This document shows, in pieces, positions 16,578 to 24,880 of a stretch of 36,823 nucleotides of DNA (position 1 is its first letter; every line of letters begins with the position of its first letter). A program made the translations under genes and the position numbers. The notes below the pieces were generated by a model. The model was given only the letters and a program-made list of their open reading frames with translations, did not search any database and was not told the origin of the DNA. Origin of the DNA: an uncultured Lachnospiraceae bacterium (lineage in GTDB: Bacteria; Bacillota; Clostridia; Lachnospirales; Lachnospiraceae); NCBI GenBank assembly GCA_910585605.1, contig CAJUFL010000039.1:1-36823 (forward strand), given 5' to 3'.

Positions 16578-16606
16578 TTGACTTGTAAACTTTTGTGTTA
16601 TATAAT
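16578..16606 (+). promoter_or_regulatory. Promoter of the XRE regulator with operator box
   Basis: TTGACT (16578-16583), 17-base spacer, TATAAT (16601-16606). The spacer contains TGTAAAC at 16584-16590, the same box as at 16530-16536 near the divergent promoter. Paired boxes at both promoters suggest that the XRE protein represses both genes. Confidence 0.65.
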
Positions 16607-16629
16607 CTATTTATTAGGAGGTATTAAAC

Positions 16630-17016
16630 ATGGTTAGTAGAATTATCCAAATAAGAAAAGAAAACAAATTAAGTCAAGAACAATTTGCAAAAAAAATCGG
16701 ATTATCCAGAAACTTTATAAATCAAGTTGAAACAAATAAAAAGAACATTTCAGATAGAACAATAAATGATATTTGCAGAGAATTTGCTATTAATGAAGAA
16801 TGGCTAAGAACTGGCAAAGGTGACATGTATAAGATACCAGAAGATGAAACCGCCATGATTGTTTCAGATTTATTAATAAAAGAAAATAACCCACTTTATG
16901 ATATTATTTTAGGGATCGCAAAAGTATATCAACAGCTTGATGATAAATCACAAGATACCATTTTAAATTTCAGCCAGGAATTATTAAATACTTTAAAAAA
17001 TGAGAAGAAGGATTAG
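16630..17016 (+). CDS. XRE-family transcriptional regulator
   Basis: 128 residues. An N-terminal helix-turn-helix covers residues 1-60 (IRKENKLSQEQFAKKIGLSR, then NQVET), with INEEWLRTGKGDM right after, typical of phage-repressor-like regulators of Firmicutes. The C-terminal 60 residues are helical, probably for dimerisation; no peptidase domain. An AGGAGG site precedes the ATG. The stop lies inside its own terminator. Likely a repressor of itself and of the divergent small gene. It might be a domesticated prophage or toxin-antitoxin repressor. Confidence 0.85.
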   Translation: MVSRIIQIRKENKLSQEQFAKKIGLSRNFINQVETNKKNISDRTINDICREFAINEEWLRTGKGDMYKIPEDETAMIVSDLLIKENNPLYDIILGIAKVYQQLDDKSQDTILNFSQELLNTLKNEKKD

Positions 17017-17032
17017 CCTTCTTCTTTTTTTT
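17004..17032 (+). terminator. Terminator of the XRE gene
   Basis: GAAGAAGG (17004-17011), loop ATTAG, CCTTCTTC (17017-17024), then eight T. The gene's stop codon is in the loop. This separates the regulator from the kinase-like genes downstream. Confidence 0.85.
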
Positions 17033-17117
17033 GGATATACTGAAATCAATGCTGCCGGATAATCTCAAAGTCTTTAGGTCTCTTTTATGTGGCTGTACAG
17101 TGGATAATCATTCGGAT

Positions 17118-17157
17118 TTAACATATATTAATTGAATAATACTAGATTATATGTTAA
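17118..17157. repeat. Perfect inverted repeat before the split HipA-like operon
   Basis: TTAACATATA (17118-17127) and TATATGTTAA (17148-17157), 20 bases apart. The right arm overlaps the -35 of the promoter at 17154-17182. The centres are about 30 bases apart, nearly three helical turns, so two dimers or one bridging repressor could bind the same face. Confidence 0.6.
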
Positions 17158-17182
17158 CATGATTATAACAATATACCATAAT
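17154..17182 (+). promoter_or_regulatory. Probable promoter of the split HipA-like operon
   Basis: TTAACA, 17-base spacer, CATAAT. Transcription would start about 10 bases before the AGGAGG ribosome site at 17199-17204. Confidence 0.5.
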
Positions 17183-17212
17183 GACACGGATGTATGGCAG
17201 GAGGTGATGACT

Positions 17213-17899
17213 GTGAAGGATTCTGAACGGATTTATCAGTTCATTTTGGCAGAAGAAAAGAAAGTTCTTGCCGATTTGGAAAGAATAGACAGGGAACTTG
17301 ATGAATTGGGAACCTGTCAGAAATCAATTGTGATTAAAACTATTAAAGGAAATAAGTACTATTATGAGCAATGGAGAGAGGATGGTGTATTAAAGTATAA
17401 ATGTTTGGGAAAAGTATATCCAGGTGCTGTGTATCAGGAGGAGAAAGAGATTTTCAGAAGAAAGGAGCTCTTGATGCAGAGGAAGGAGCAGCAGCTTTTA
17501 AGCGAGCAGTTAAGGCAGGCTTTACAGAGAATGGAGAAGCAGCGTATGCGGGAGAGTATGCTTGAAGATTATTCTTTTGAGGTATTTTGGCGGGACGAGA
17601 TTACAGCCCGGGTGGCAGTTAAGGGAAGCAGGGTACATGTTTCCCGGTATTCCAATCATCCATTGAAACAGCTGTTTGCAAAGGAGGATATGACAAGATA
17701 CCAGTTGAACCGGATTTTGGAAATGCGGTGTTTTGAGAAGGGAAGAGGGGATATCCGGCAGATTCTTAATCGGTTTGGACTAACAGAATATAATCCACAG
17801 GCATTGGTCAGGAAGACGCATGGTGTATCCTATAATGATTATATCTGGTTTCGTTTTCCAGGTGAGAAGCTGACAGCAAAAGATGTTTTGGTGAGGTAG
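17213..17899 (+). CDS. Coiled-coil protein with HipA N-module-like C-terminus
   Basis: 228 residues from GTG 17213, which has AGGAGG at the best distance (8 bases); ATG 17207 is only two bases from it, and an upstream ATG at 17132 precedes the promoter. Residues 1-35 and 75-118 are predicted coiled coil. Residues 122-228 (SFEVFWRDEITARV, a RILEMRCFEKGRGDIRQIL segment, then THGVSYNDYIWFRF) resemble the region that precedes the kinase core in clostridial HipA-like proteins, where a GLSLSDQYW-like motif is usual. The kinase itself is the next gene, three bases on. So the unit looks like a split HipA, formally similar to HipS-HipT. Whether it restrains or directs the kinase is unknown. Confidence 0.6.
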   Translation: MKDSERIYQFILAEEKKVLADLERIDRELDELGTCQKSIVIKTIKGNKYYYEQWREDGVLKYKCLGKVYPGAVYQEEKEIFRRKELLMQRKEQQLLSEQLRQALQRMEKQRMRESMLEDYSFEVFWRDEITARVAVKGSRVHVSRYSNHPLKQLFAKEDMTRYQLNRILEMRCFEKGRGDIRQILNRFGLTEYNPQALVRKTHGVSYNDYIWFRFPGEKLTAKDVLVR

Positions 17900-17902
17900 A
17901 AT

Positions 17903-18667
17903 ATGTTTCAGGAAAAGGTGGAAGAAGAATATATTGTTACACAGGCAGGAACCAGTGAAGGTACACAGATAAAATACAAAAAAGGCGATTACTGGTATAA
18001 AAAGGATAACAGGGGAAAAGAGGGGCTGGCAGAATATCTGGTATCGAAGCTTTTGACTTTTTCTGGTATGGAACAAACGGATTATGTATTATACGAGCAG
18101 GGGTATATCAATGGGATTCCCGGATGCAGGAGTAAGAACTTTCTTGGAGAGGGGGAAGAGCTGGTTACGATTTATCGCTTATATTACAATGAGTTTGGTA
18201 AGGATTTAAGTCAGGTTCTGGCAGGAATGGACAAGATGGGGGAGCGGATAGAATATGTTCTGCGGTTTGTAAAAGAGAGTTGTGACCTGGATATACGGGA
18301 TTATCTGAAAAAGGTTATCATGCTGGATATGATTGTTCTGAATGAAGACCGGCACTTGAATAATCTGGCAGTGATGTTTAAAGAGGAGCATTTTGTATGT
18401 GCACCTATTTTTGATAACGGAGTATCATTGCTGACTGCCAACCAGAGCGTAAACTGGAAATTTCCGGTGGAAGAGAATGTAAAAAGAGTAATAGCAAGAC
18501 CCTTTTCCGGTTCTCATGAGAAAATGTATGAGTATCTTGGAAAAGGGTTTACATTAGATTGTCAGAGTGTCCGCAGGTGGCTTGATGAAGAACCATATTC
18601 CAGGGAAAAGGAAGTGTTGGAGTATCAGCTTTTACGATACGAGCAAAACGGGGTTTTGCAGGAATGA
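17903..18667 (+). CDS. HipA-like Ser/Thr kinase domain protein
   Basis: 254 residues, only the kinase part of HipA (full-length HipA is about 440). The catalytic loop reads LNEDRHLNN (D149, N153/N154) and is followed by APIFDNG (D171, metal binding), the HipA_C signature order. Lysines in the YWYKKD strand (33-34) could bind ATP. HipA/HipT kinases phosphorylate targets such as glutamyl- or tryptophanyl-tRNA synthetase; the target here is unknown. Its start is three bases after the stop of the coiled-coil gene, with GTGAGG as ribosome site, so the two are made together. The 3' end faces the DUF885 gene at 11 bases. Confidence 0.75.
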   Translation: MFQEKVEEEYIVTQAGTSEGTQIKYKKGDYWYKKDNRGKEGLAEYLVSKLLTFSGMEQTDYVLYEQGYINGIPGCRSKNFLGEGEELVTIYRLYYNEFGKDLSQVLAGMDKMGERIEYVLRFVKESCDLDIRDYLKKVIMLDMIVLNEDRHLNNLAVMFKEEHFVCAPIFDNGVSLLTANQSVNWKFPVEENVKRVIARPFSGSHEKMYEYLGKGFTLDCQSVRRWLDEEPYSREKEVLEYQLLRYEQNGVLQE

Positions 18668-18678
18668 TTCCGGCTGGC

Positions 18679-20610
18679 TTACGGATTTACCAGCAGAAAT
18701 TTCCGCAGTGTCGTAAAATCGGAAGGACCGATATCCAATAGCTTCTTATGAAATTCTTTCTCGGAATAGTTCTCCATTTCCTGCTGTTTATAGCATTGTT
18801 TTAAATCTTCAATTTCCAGATATCCAATGAAATAGCTTAAATAATTGGCAGGAGCTTCTACGACATAAGAATATACATCTTCTGCGTAATAGCTGTTAAA
18901 CCCATTATCCTCAAAAAACTTCCGGGTATCTGCCAGAGTCCAGCCCTCGTAATTGACCCCCATATCAATGCGGGAACAAAGGGCAAGATTAATGACCGTA
19001 TCTGCCTGATAAAGCCGGCACAGGGAATCCCCTTCTAACGGATAATCCAGATAAGAGAAGGAATGCATTTCCACGTAGGTTGCCCATCCCTCTACATAAC
19101 CTGGGTAGTCCAGAATATTGCGGATGGGAGAAGGATTTGTGTCGTTAAAATAGACGGTCTGGTAAAGATGACCGGGAAAGCCTTCATGGGCGAGGGTGGT
19201 AAACAGGTTGCCGTTTTCTTCATTTGTATAAAGAGGATTGATATAAATGGTATTGTTTTGATAATCATCTATGGCTGGAATCATATAAAAAGCCGGACTT
19301 AAAGAAGCGGCAAGACTGTCAGGCACGGTTTTTATCTTGTAAGAAGGCGGGGTGCTAAGAACCGGATAATCCTCCCTGATCATGAGGGAAAGTGCTTCCA
19401 GGATAGATTCCGGAGTCTGGTAATAGGTTTCAATAGGATGCTCACAGTAGTAGTAATAAGCATTTGGGTCTGTAAGGGCAATATTTAACACGTTGCCGAG
19501 AGTTTGTTTTAAAGAAGAATCAACCATGCCAATCAATTCTTCCATACTGCGGTCTGACCCTGTGGAATCCTTAACCAGCAGGGAATAGTAGGCGGCACCG
19601 TCAGGAAGGGAAGCAAGACCATAAGCCGTCTGCTGGTCTGGACGACATATAGCGGAGGAATCGGTATTTTGTGAAGTATCCGTTTGTTTTTCCTTGGCAG
19701 ATTTTTTTAGTGAACTGTTTTCTTTAAAAGATGTATCAAGTAAGGAATCTACATAGCTATAAAGGGATTCATAGGCTGGCAGTATATATTTTTCAATATA
19801 CAGGCGGTTCTGGCTGGTATAGTGCGCTTTCTTTTTTGCGGATAATCCGTCCATGGAAGCAATCCGCTCTTCAAAAGTGGCCGCAAAGCAGTTGTCGGGT
19901 TCTTTCAGACTTTCTATAAGGGTATGCATTTTTGCCTTTGTATCCTCCATCAAAAAATCAGGGGTAGTAAAGCCAATTTTATTGCGGTGTTTTTGGTAGG
20001 AAATTACGTTATCAAAATAATCGGGTATTTGTTTGAGCAGTGTTAGATAAGTCTTTACAGAATCTTCCGTATATAAAGGATATTCCCCCAGTGTGACAGG
20101 AAGATTTGCCTGTACACCAGTAGAGGCGCCAAGCAGATCTTCATAATATGCATAGCCGCTTAATTCCTGGTTCAGTGTGAGATGATTTTGGAGAAGTTCA
20201 AAGCTTAACTGCTCAGGCGAAGAAAGCTCAGCGGATTGGAAACGTTTCAAAGTAGAGGATAAAAGGGAAAATATTTTTCCGTCACTTTTTTTATGACTGC
20301 TTTTTTCATAATCTTTATAGGAAAAAGAAGAGAGCACCGCAGGCAGTGAGGGAATGTCATAGGAGCTGGGATTTTTTAATTTATACGCAGTAGTAATAGA
20401 ATCAGCCGTGACCTCGTAACAAAAAAGTGCATTGGTAAAATCTTCAAAAGAATCAGCCTGTTCTATTTTTTCCAACAGTCTGGCATGGAACTGCTCCGTA
20501 TCGGTGGAAAGGTCTGTTTTGCTGTTTGATAAAAGGAATGTACAAAACAGGATTGTAATAAGACTAAGAAGAAAAATGACCTTTTTTTTATGGGACATTA
20601 AAATGTGCAT
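18679..20610 (-). CDS. DUF885 family metallopeptidase, secreted or anchored
   Basis: 643 residues. A basic N-terminus and a hydrophobic stretch at 8-28 form a signal peptide or anchor; there is no lipobox. The DUF885 hallmark HEGFPGH (about 475-481, a variant HExxH zinc site) and the downstream YVEGWATYVE (about 505-515, third ligand glutamate) are intact, so an active zinc carboxypeptidase or dipeptidase is likely. A Ser/Lys/Thr-rich linker sits near 300-315. Substrate unknown. No partner gene; the start at 20610 has GGAG five bases before it. Confidence 0.85.
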   Translation of the reverse strand: MHILMSHKKKVIFLLSLITILFCTFLLSNSKTDLSTDTEQFHARLLEKIEQADSFEDFTNALFCYEVTADSITTAYKLKNPSSYDIPSLPAVLSSFSYKDYEKSSHKKSDGKIFSLLSSTLKRFQSAELSSPEQLSFELLQNHLTLNQELSGYAYYEDLLGASTGVQANLPVTLGEYPLYTEDSVKTYLTLLKQIPDYFDNVISYQKHRNKIGFTTPDFLMEDTKAKMHTLIESLKEPDNCFAATFEERIASMDGLSAKKKAHYTSQNRLYIEKYILPAYESLYSYVDSLLDTSFKENSSLKKSAKEKQTDTSQNTDSSAICRPDQQTAYGLASLPDGAAYYSLLVKDSTGSDRSMEELIGMVDSSLKQTLGNVLNIALTDPNAYYYYCEHPIETYYQTPESILEALSLMIREDYPVLSTPPSYKIKTVPDSLAASLSPAFYMIPAIDDYQNNTIYINPLYTNEENGNLFTTLAHEGFPGHLYQTVYFNDTNPSPIRNILDYPGYVEGWATYVEMHSFSYLDYPLEGDSLCRLYQADTVINLALCSRIDMGVNYEGWTLADTRKFFEDNGFNSYYAEDVYSYVVEAPANYLSYFIGYLEIEDLKQCYKQQEMENYSEKEFHKKLLDIGPSDFTTLRKFLLVNP

Positions 20611-20716
20611 AAGGGCTCCGGAGAAAAGGTTTCTTTGTATGTATATGAAGAAATGGAAAAAGATATGAATAACAGACAGGAAAGCAGGAATGTTATAAAT
20701 ATATACAATATTTTTA

Positions 20717-20745
20717 TTTACTTTTTTTACATGCTTAGGTATAGT
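20717..20745 (+). promoter_or_regulatory. Promoter of the beta-glucosidase operon
   Basis: TTTACT, 17-base spacer, TATAGT, then about 40 bases to the gene. The AT-rich stretch 20695-20730 could be an UP element. No convincing catabolite (cre) site was found. Confidence 0.45.
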
Positions 20746-20785
20746 GAGGGTATAGAAACGATACTGTAATCAGGAGGTATATGAT

Positions 20786-22132
20786 ATGGGTTTTCAAAAA
20801 GATTTTATCTGGGGAGCAGCTTCTGCTGCATACCAGTTGGAGGGAGCATATAACGAAGACGGAAAAGGACTTAGCATTTGGGATGTTTATTCGGGAAATC
20901 ACGGAAATACAAGATACAATGAAGACGGAAAGACAGCATGTGATCATTATCACAGGGTAGATGAGGATATCGCACTGATGGTGGAACTGGGAATCCCTTA
21001 TTACCGGTTTTCTATCAGCTGGCCGAGGGTAATACCAGAGGGGACAGGCAGAATCAATCAAAAAGGCTTGCAGTTTTATTCGGAATTGGTGGATAAACTG
21101 ATTGGGAATGGTATTGAACCAATCGTTACGCTTTATCACTGGGATTATCCGTATGCACTGCACAGAAAAGGTGCATGGTTAAATGATGACAGTCCGGAAT
21201 GGTTTTTAGCGTACACAAAAGTGATCGTAGATGCTCTGTCTGACAGGGTGAAATACTGGGTTACGATTAATGAACCGCAGTGTGTTCTGGGATGCGGGTA
21301 TCTGGGTGGGTTCCACGCACCTTTTGCCCATGCCCAGACCGTGGATTTATTAAAAATGGGACGTAATATTTTATTATCCCATGGGGAAGCTGCGGGCTAT
21401 ATCAGAAGAAATGCAAAGAGAGATCCGGTTATCGGATTTACACCAATTGGACCGTCTTATGTACCGGAGAATGACAGCAAAGAAGCAGTAGATGAGGCAA
21501 GAAGGAAGACCTTTTCCATAGGCGGGGAACAATTTCCATTTAGCTTGAGTTATTGGTCTGATCCGGTATTTTTAGGACACTATCCGGAGGAATTATACGA
21601 GCAGTTTGGGGATATGGTACCTGAATTTAATGAAGAAGAAATAAAAGTAATAACCGAACCGTTAGACTTTTACGGAACCAATATTTATTATTCCCAGGCA
21701 GATAGAGTGGAGGAAGGATATCCGGAAAACCGTTATCAGGGAAGTCCGGAAACTCATATAGGCTGGGTGATGTCTCCTGAGGTTATGTACTGGTCTGCAA
21801 AGTTTTTATATGAAAGATATGGAAAGCCGATTCTGATAACCGAAAACGGTATGGCAGAGCATGACTGGGTATGCCTGGACGGTAAAGTGCATGATTCCTA
21901 TCGGATAGATTATACACACCGGTATCTGAAAGAATTTATGCGTGCAGGAGAGGAAGGCGTACCGTTAATGGGTTATCTTCACTGGAGCTTAATGGATAAT
22001 TATGAGTGGGCAGAAGGGTATACCCAGCGGTTTGGGCTGATTTATGTGGATTATCGTACGCAGGAAAGGATTATTAAGGATTCCGGATACTGGTACAAGG
22101 ATGTAATTGCAACAAATGGGGAAAATTTGTAA
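20786..22132 (+). CDS. GH1 family beta-glucosidase
   Basis: 448 residues, the normal size for cytoplasmic GH1 enzymes; no signal peptide. (Beta/alpha)8 barrel with the N-terminal FIWGAASAAYQLEGA signature, acid/base Glu163 in the INEP motif, and nucleophile Glu353 in ITENG. Hydrolyses beta-glucosides from the non-reducing end with retention. Because the neighbours are an ABC importer rather than a PTS, the substrate is probably an unphosphorylated oligosaccharide such as cellobiose or an aryl glucoside. The AGGAGG ribosome site is strong. Confidence 0.92.
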   Translation: MGFQKDFIWGAASAAYQLEGAYNEDGKGLSIWDVYSGNHGNTRYNEDGKTACDHYHRVDEDIALMVELGIPYYRFSISWPRVIPEGTGRINQKGLQFYSELVDKLIGNGIEPIVTLYHWDYPYALHRKGAWLNDDSPEWFLAYTKVIVDALSDRVKYWVTINEPQCVLGCGYLGGFHAPFAHAQTVDLLKMGRNILLSHGEAAGYIRRNAKRDPVIGFTPIGPSYVPENDSKEAVDEARRKTFSIGGEQFPFSLSYWSDPVFLGHYPEELYEQFGDMVPEFNEEEIKVITEPLDFYGTNIYYSQADRVEEGYPENRYQGSPETHIGWVMSPEVMYWSAKFLYERYGKPILITENGMAEHDWVCLDGKVHDSYRIDYTHRYLKEFMRAGEEGVPLMGYLHWSLMDNYEWAEGYTQRFGLIYVDYRTQERIIKDSGYWYKDVIATNGENL

Positions 22133-22265
22133 TTCTAAGGTTTTTCTTAAAAATTATGAAAGTTATAGATTCTGAGTAAATGATATGGTATACTTTAGTC
22201 TGTTGAAGGAAGTAATGCTAAGTGTAGTACATAGCTTTATTCTAATAAGAAACAGGAGGTATACC

Positions 22266-24713
22266 ATGAATAGAGGAATACTGAAAAAATCAATTGCTCT
22301 CGTGATGACGGCAGCAATGGTATTTTCTATGGCAGGCTGTGGGAAAAAGGACGGCGGCAGCAGTAAAAAAGAAAAAGAGGCAGATACAAAGGAGATGATA
22401 TTTGCCGGTACGGATCTGGCTCTGGAGGGAGTAAAAGGAGATATCGGAACCTTTAGTGTTCAGGGAGATAAGATATATTTTAATACCTATGAATGGATTG
22501 AAAAGGAAGGTTCTCAAGGGGATTCTGTGGAAGGAGAAAAAGAAGACGCAACTGAAGAAGAATCCAGTGAAGACGAACAGACAACGGAAGAGGAAACAAC
22601 AAAAGAGTCTTCTGAAGAAGAGTCGACAGAAGAAACTTCCGGTGAGGAATCAACAACAGAAGATTCCGGTGAAGGGGAAGAGTCAACAGAGGAGAGTACT
22701 GAAGAGGAAGTAAAGGTAGACGGAACCAGTGTCACCAGAATATATTCCATGAATCTGGACGGAAGTGATATCAAAGAGATTACATTGCCTGAATTTTCAG
22801 AGAATGAAAATATCAATTATTTTTTTGTGGGCAAAGATAATACATTTACTCTGGTATTAGGCTCATGGGATGAAAAAACAGAAAAGAATTTATATGCAGT
22901 ACAAAAACTTGATGCAGATGGCAAAGAAATCTTTAAAGAGGATGTTACTGATTTGCTTAAGATTGGTCAGGAATCATGGATGAGTAAGGTGTTATTGGAT
23001 GATAAGGGAAGACTGATTGTTATAAAGGATCAGGATGTTATCGTATTAGATGAGACCTGTACCAAGGTTGTTTGTGAAGTCAAATCAGATAGTTATATAG
23101 ACGGCGGAGCAAAAACAAAGGATGGAAAGGTTGTCTGTGGTGCCAGTGATGAAAATGGTGCTAAAGTACAGGTGCTGGATGTCGAAAATAAAAAATGGGG
23201 CGAAAGCATTAAGCTTGATTTACAGTATTTCCAGAGTTCCGATTCTCTGATGGATGGCAACGAATACGATTTCTATTACAAAGATAACACCGGTATTTAT
23301 GGATATGATATTGCAGGTAAGAAGAGTACGAAGGTTATGGATTATGTGGCTTCCGACATTAATTCGGATTCCTCCTATAATATCATGCCGATCGCAAAGG
23401 ATCAGATGTTGGGAACTACATGGATGGAAGAGGGCAGCAAATTTGTTCTGTACAGTAAGGTAGATCCGACCACGATTAAAGATAAAAAGACGATTACATT
23501 CGGTGCAATGTGGATGGATGATAATATTAAGAGTGCAGCAATTGAGTTTAATAAAACAAGTCAGGAATATCGGATTGAGTTTAAGGATTATTCCAATGAA
23601 GAGGATCCCGAAACAAAGATGAATGCGGATATCATTGCAGGAAATGTTCCAGATATTATCAGTCTGGATAATATACCGATTGATCAGTATGTTGCAAAGG
23701 GGCTGTTAGAGGATCTGACTCCATATATGGAAAAGGATTCTGAGGTGAAACCGGATGCTTTTATTCCATCCGTGGCAGAGGCAATGAAAACAAATGACAA
23801 ATTCTATTTTGCTTCACCTGGTTTCGGTATTTCCACATTGGTTGCGAAAACAAAGGATGTGGGAGATAAGAGTGGATGGACCTTTGATGAGTTGAAAGCC
23901 TTGTTAGAGGAAAAGGGTGACAGTGCGAGACCATTTTATTCCGAAAACAAATCGGAAATGCTGTATTCATTCCTGAATACCGGAATCAATGATTTTATTG
24001 ACTGGACTACCGGAGAGTGCAGCTTTGACGGTCAGGACTTTAAAAGTATTCTTGAAATCTGTAATGAAGGAAAGAATGAAGAAACAGAGTATAATGAAGA
24101 TGCCCCCAGTATGCCTACTTTGATCAAGGAAGGCAAGGTGCTGTTTAATGATGGCTGGATAGATGTCGAGAGTGTGGAGCTTTATGAAAAGATGTTCGGA
24201 GAAGACATTACTTTTATCGGATATCCCAATAAGGATAGAGAAGGATCATATTTTAACTTTAACAGTACAATGGGAATTTACTCTAAGTCTGATGTTAAAG
24301 AAGGTGCATGGGAATTTATCAGAAGCTTTATGACCAAGGAATATCAGGGAAAGCAGGTTGGAAGCGGTATGATGAGTGGGAATCCTACCAGACAGGACTG
24401 CTTTGACATGATGATGAAGGCGAAGACGACGACAGAGAAGTATACAGATGAATTTGGTCAGGAGATTGAGCCATTAGATTCGACATGGGGATGGGATGAT
24501 CTGGAAGTAAAGATTGTTCCGCTAACGGATAAAGAGGCAAAGTTATATGAGGATTTAGTGAATAATACCAAGAAATCCGGTGGATATAATAGTGCTTTGA
24601 TGGAGATTATCACGGAAGAGGCAAAGGCTTATTTTGCGGGAGAGAAGAGTCTGGATGAAACAGCAGACATTATTCAGAACCGTATTAAAACCTATGTAAA
24701 CGAAAACCGATAA
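22266..24713 (+). CDS. Large ABC solute-binding lipoprotein with propeller-like N-half
   Basis: 815 residues from ATG 22266 (AGGAGG at the right distance); about twice a normal sugar-binding protein. The signal peptide ends in SMAGC, so Cys25 is the lipidated residue. Residues 45-400 contain repeated short beta motifs (GDKIYFNTYEW, RIYSMNLDGSDIKEI, DKGRLIVIKDQD, YDFYYKDNTGIYGYDI) like a beta-propeller. Residues about 80-148 are a Glu/Ser/Thr-only tract inserted between two strands of one blade. The solute-binding domain runs from about 408 (ITFGAMWMDD, MNADIIAGNVPDIISL, NEGKVLFND-like) to the end. It heads a transporter with two permeases. The fusion may let the receptor bind a polymer as well as the oligosaccharide; that is a guess. 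Confidence 0.85.
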   Translation: MNRGILKKSIALVMTAAMVFSMAGCGKKDGGSSKKEKEADTKEMIFAGTDLALEGVKGDIGTFSVQGDKIYFNTYEWIEKEGSQGDSVEGEKEDATEEESSEDEQTTEEETTKESSEEESTEETSGEESTTEDSGEGEESTEESTEEEVKVDGTSVTRIYSMNLDGSDIKEITLPEFSENENINYFFVGKDNTFTLVLGSWDEKTEKNLYAVQKLDADGKEIFKEDVTDLLKIGQESWMSKVLLDDKGRLIVIKDQDVIVLDETCTKVVCEVKSDSYIDGGAKTKDGKVVCGASDENGAKVQVLDVENKKWGESIKLDLQYFQSSDSLMDGNEYDFYYKDNTGIYGYDIAGKKSTKVMDYVASDINSDSSYNIMPIAKDQMLGTTWMEEGSKFVLYSKVDPTTIKDKKTITFGAMWMDDNIKSAAIEFNKTSQEYRIEFKDYSNEEDPETKMNADIIAGNVPDIISLDNIPIDQYVAKGLLEDLTPYMEKDSEVKPDAFIPSVAEAMKTNDKFYFASPGFGISTLVAKTKDVGDKSGWTFDELKALLEEKGDSARPFYSENKSEMLYSFLNTGINDFIDWTTGECSFDGQDFKSILEICNEGKNEETEYNEDAPSMPTLIKEGKVLFNDGWIDVESVELYEKMFGEDITFIGYPNKDREGSYFNFNSTMGIYSKSDVKEGAWEFIRSFMTKEYQGKQVGSGMMSGNPTRQDCFDMMMKAKTTTEKYTDEFGQEIEPLDSTWGWDDLEVKIVPLTDKEAKLYEDLVNNTKKSGGYNSALMEIITEEAKAYFAGEKSLDETADIIQNRIKTYVNENR

Positions 24714-24770
24714 GTTTTATCTTGCGGGCAGCAATCCGATGGGGTGTGCCTGTAAGGACAGTGTGAGGCT

Positions 24771-24808
24771 GCCGCATTAAGATGATTTTGATATTTACTT
24801 AATGTGGC
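24771..24808 (+). terminator. Attenuator hairpin between binding protein and permeases
   Basis: GCCGCATTAAG (24771-24781) pairs with CTTAATGTGGC (24798-24808), 11 pairs with one G-U, 16-base loop, followed by GGCTTT. Weak T run, so partial termination or mRNA stabilisation is likely. This would give more binding protein than permease, as in many sugar transporters. Confidence 0.6.
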
Positions 24809-24880
24809 GGCTTTAAACTATGTTTGATATCCCGCAGGTCAGGCAGCGGGGTGATTGACTAAAAGTGGGAGGCAGAAAGT

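Noticed and set aside
16630..18667. XRE gene plus HipA-like gene read as a classic hipBA operon
   Set aside because: A strong terminator at 17004-17032 and a separate promoter and inverted repeat divide them; the operator boxes of the two units differ.
20746..20785. Catabolite-repression (cre) site before the beta-glucosidase gene
   Set aside because: GAAACGATACT shares only the CG centre with the consensus; too many mismatches.
22456..22816. Long open frames on both strands over the acidic tract of the binding protein
   Set aside because: They are by-products of the repetitive GAA/GAG/ACA codons; none has a ribosome site or a plausible protein.
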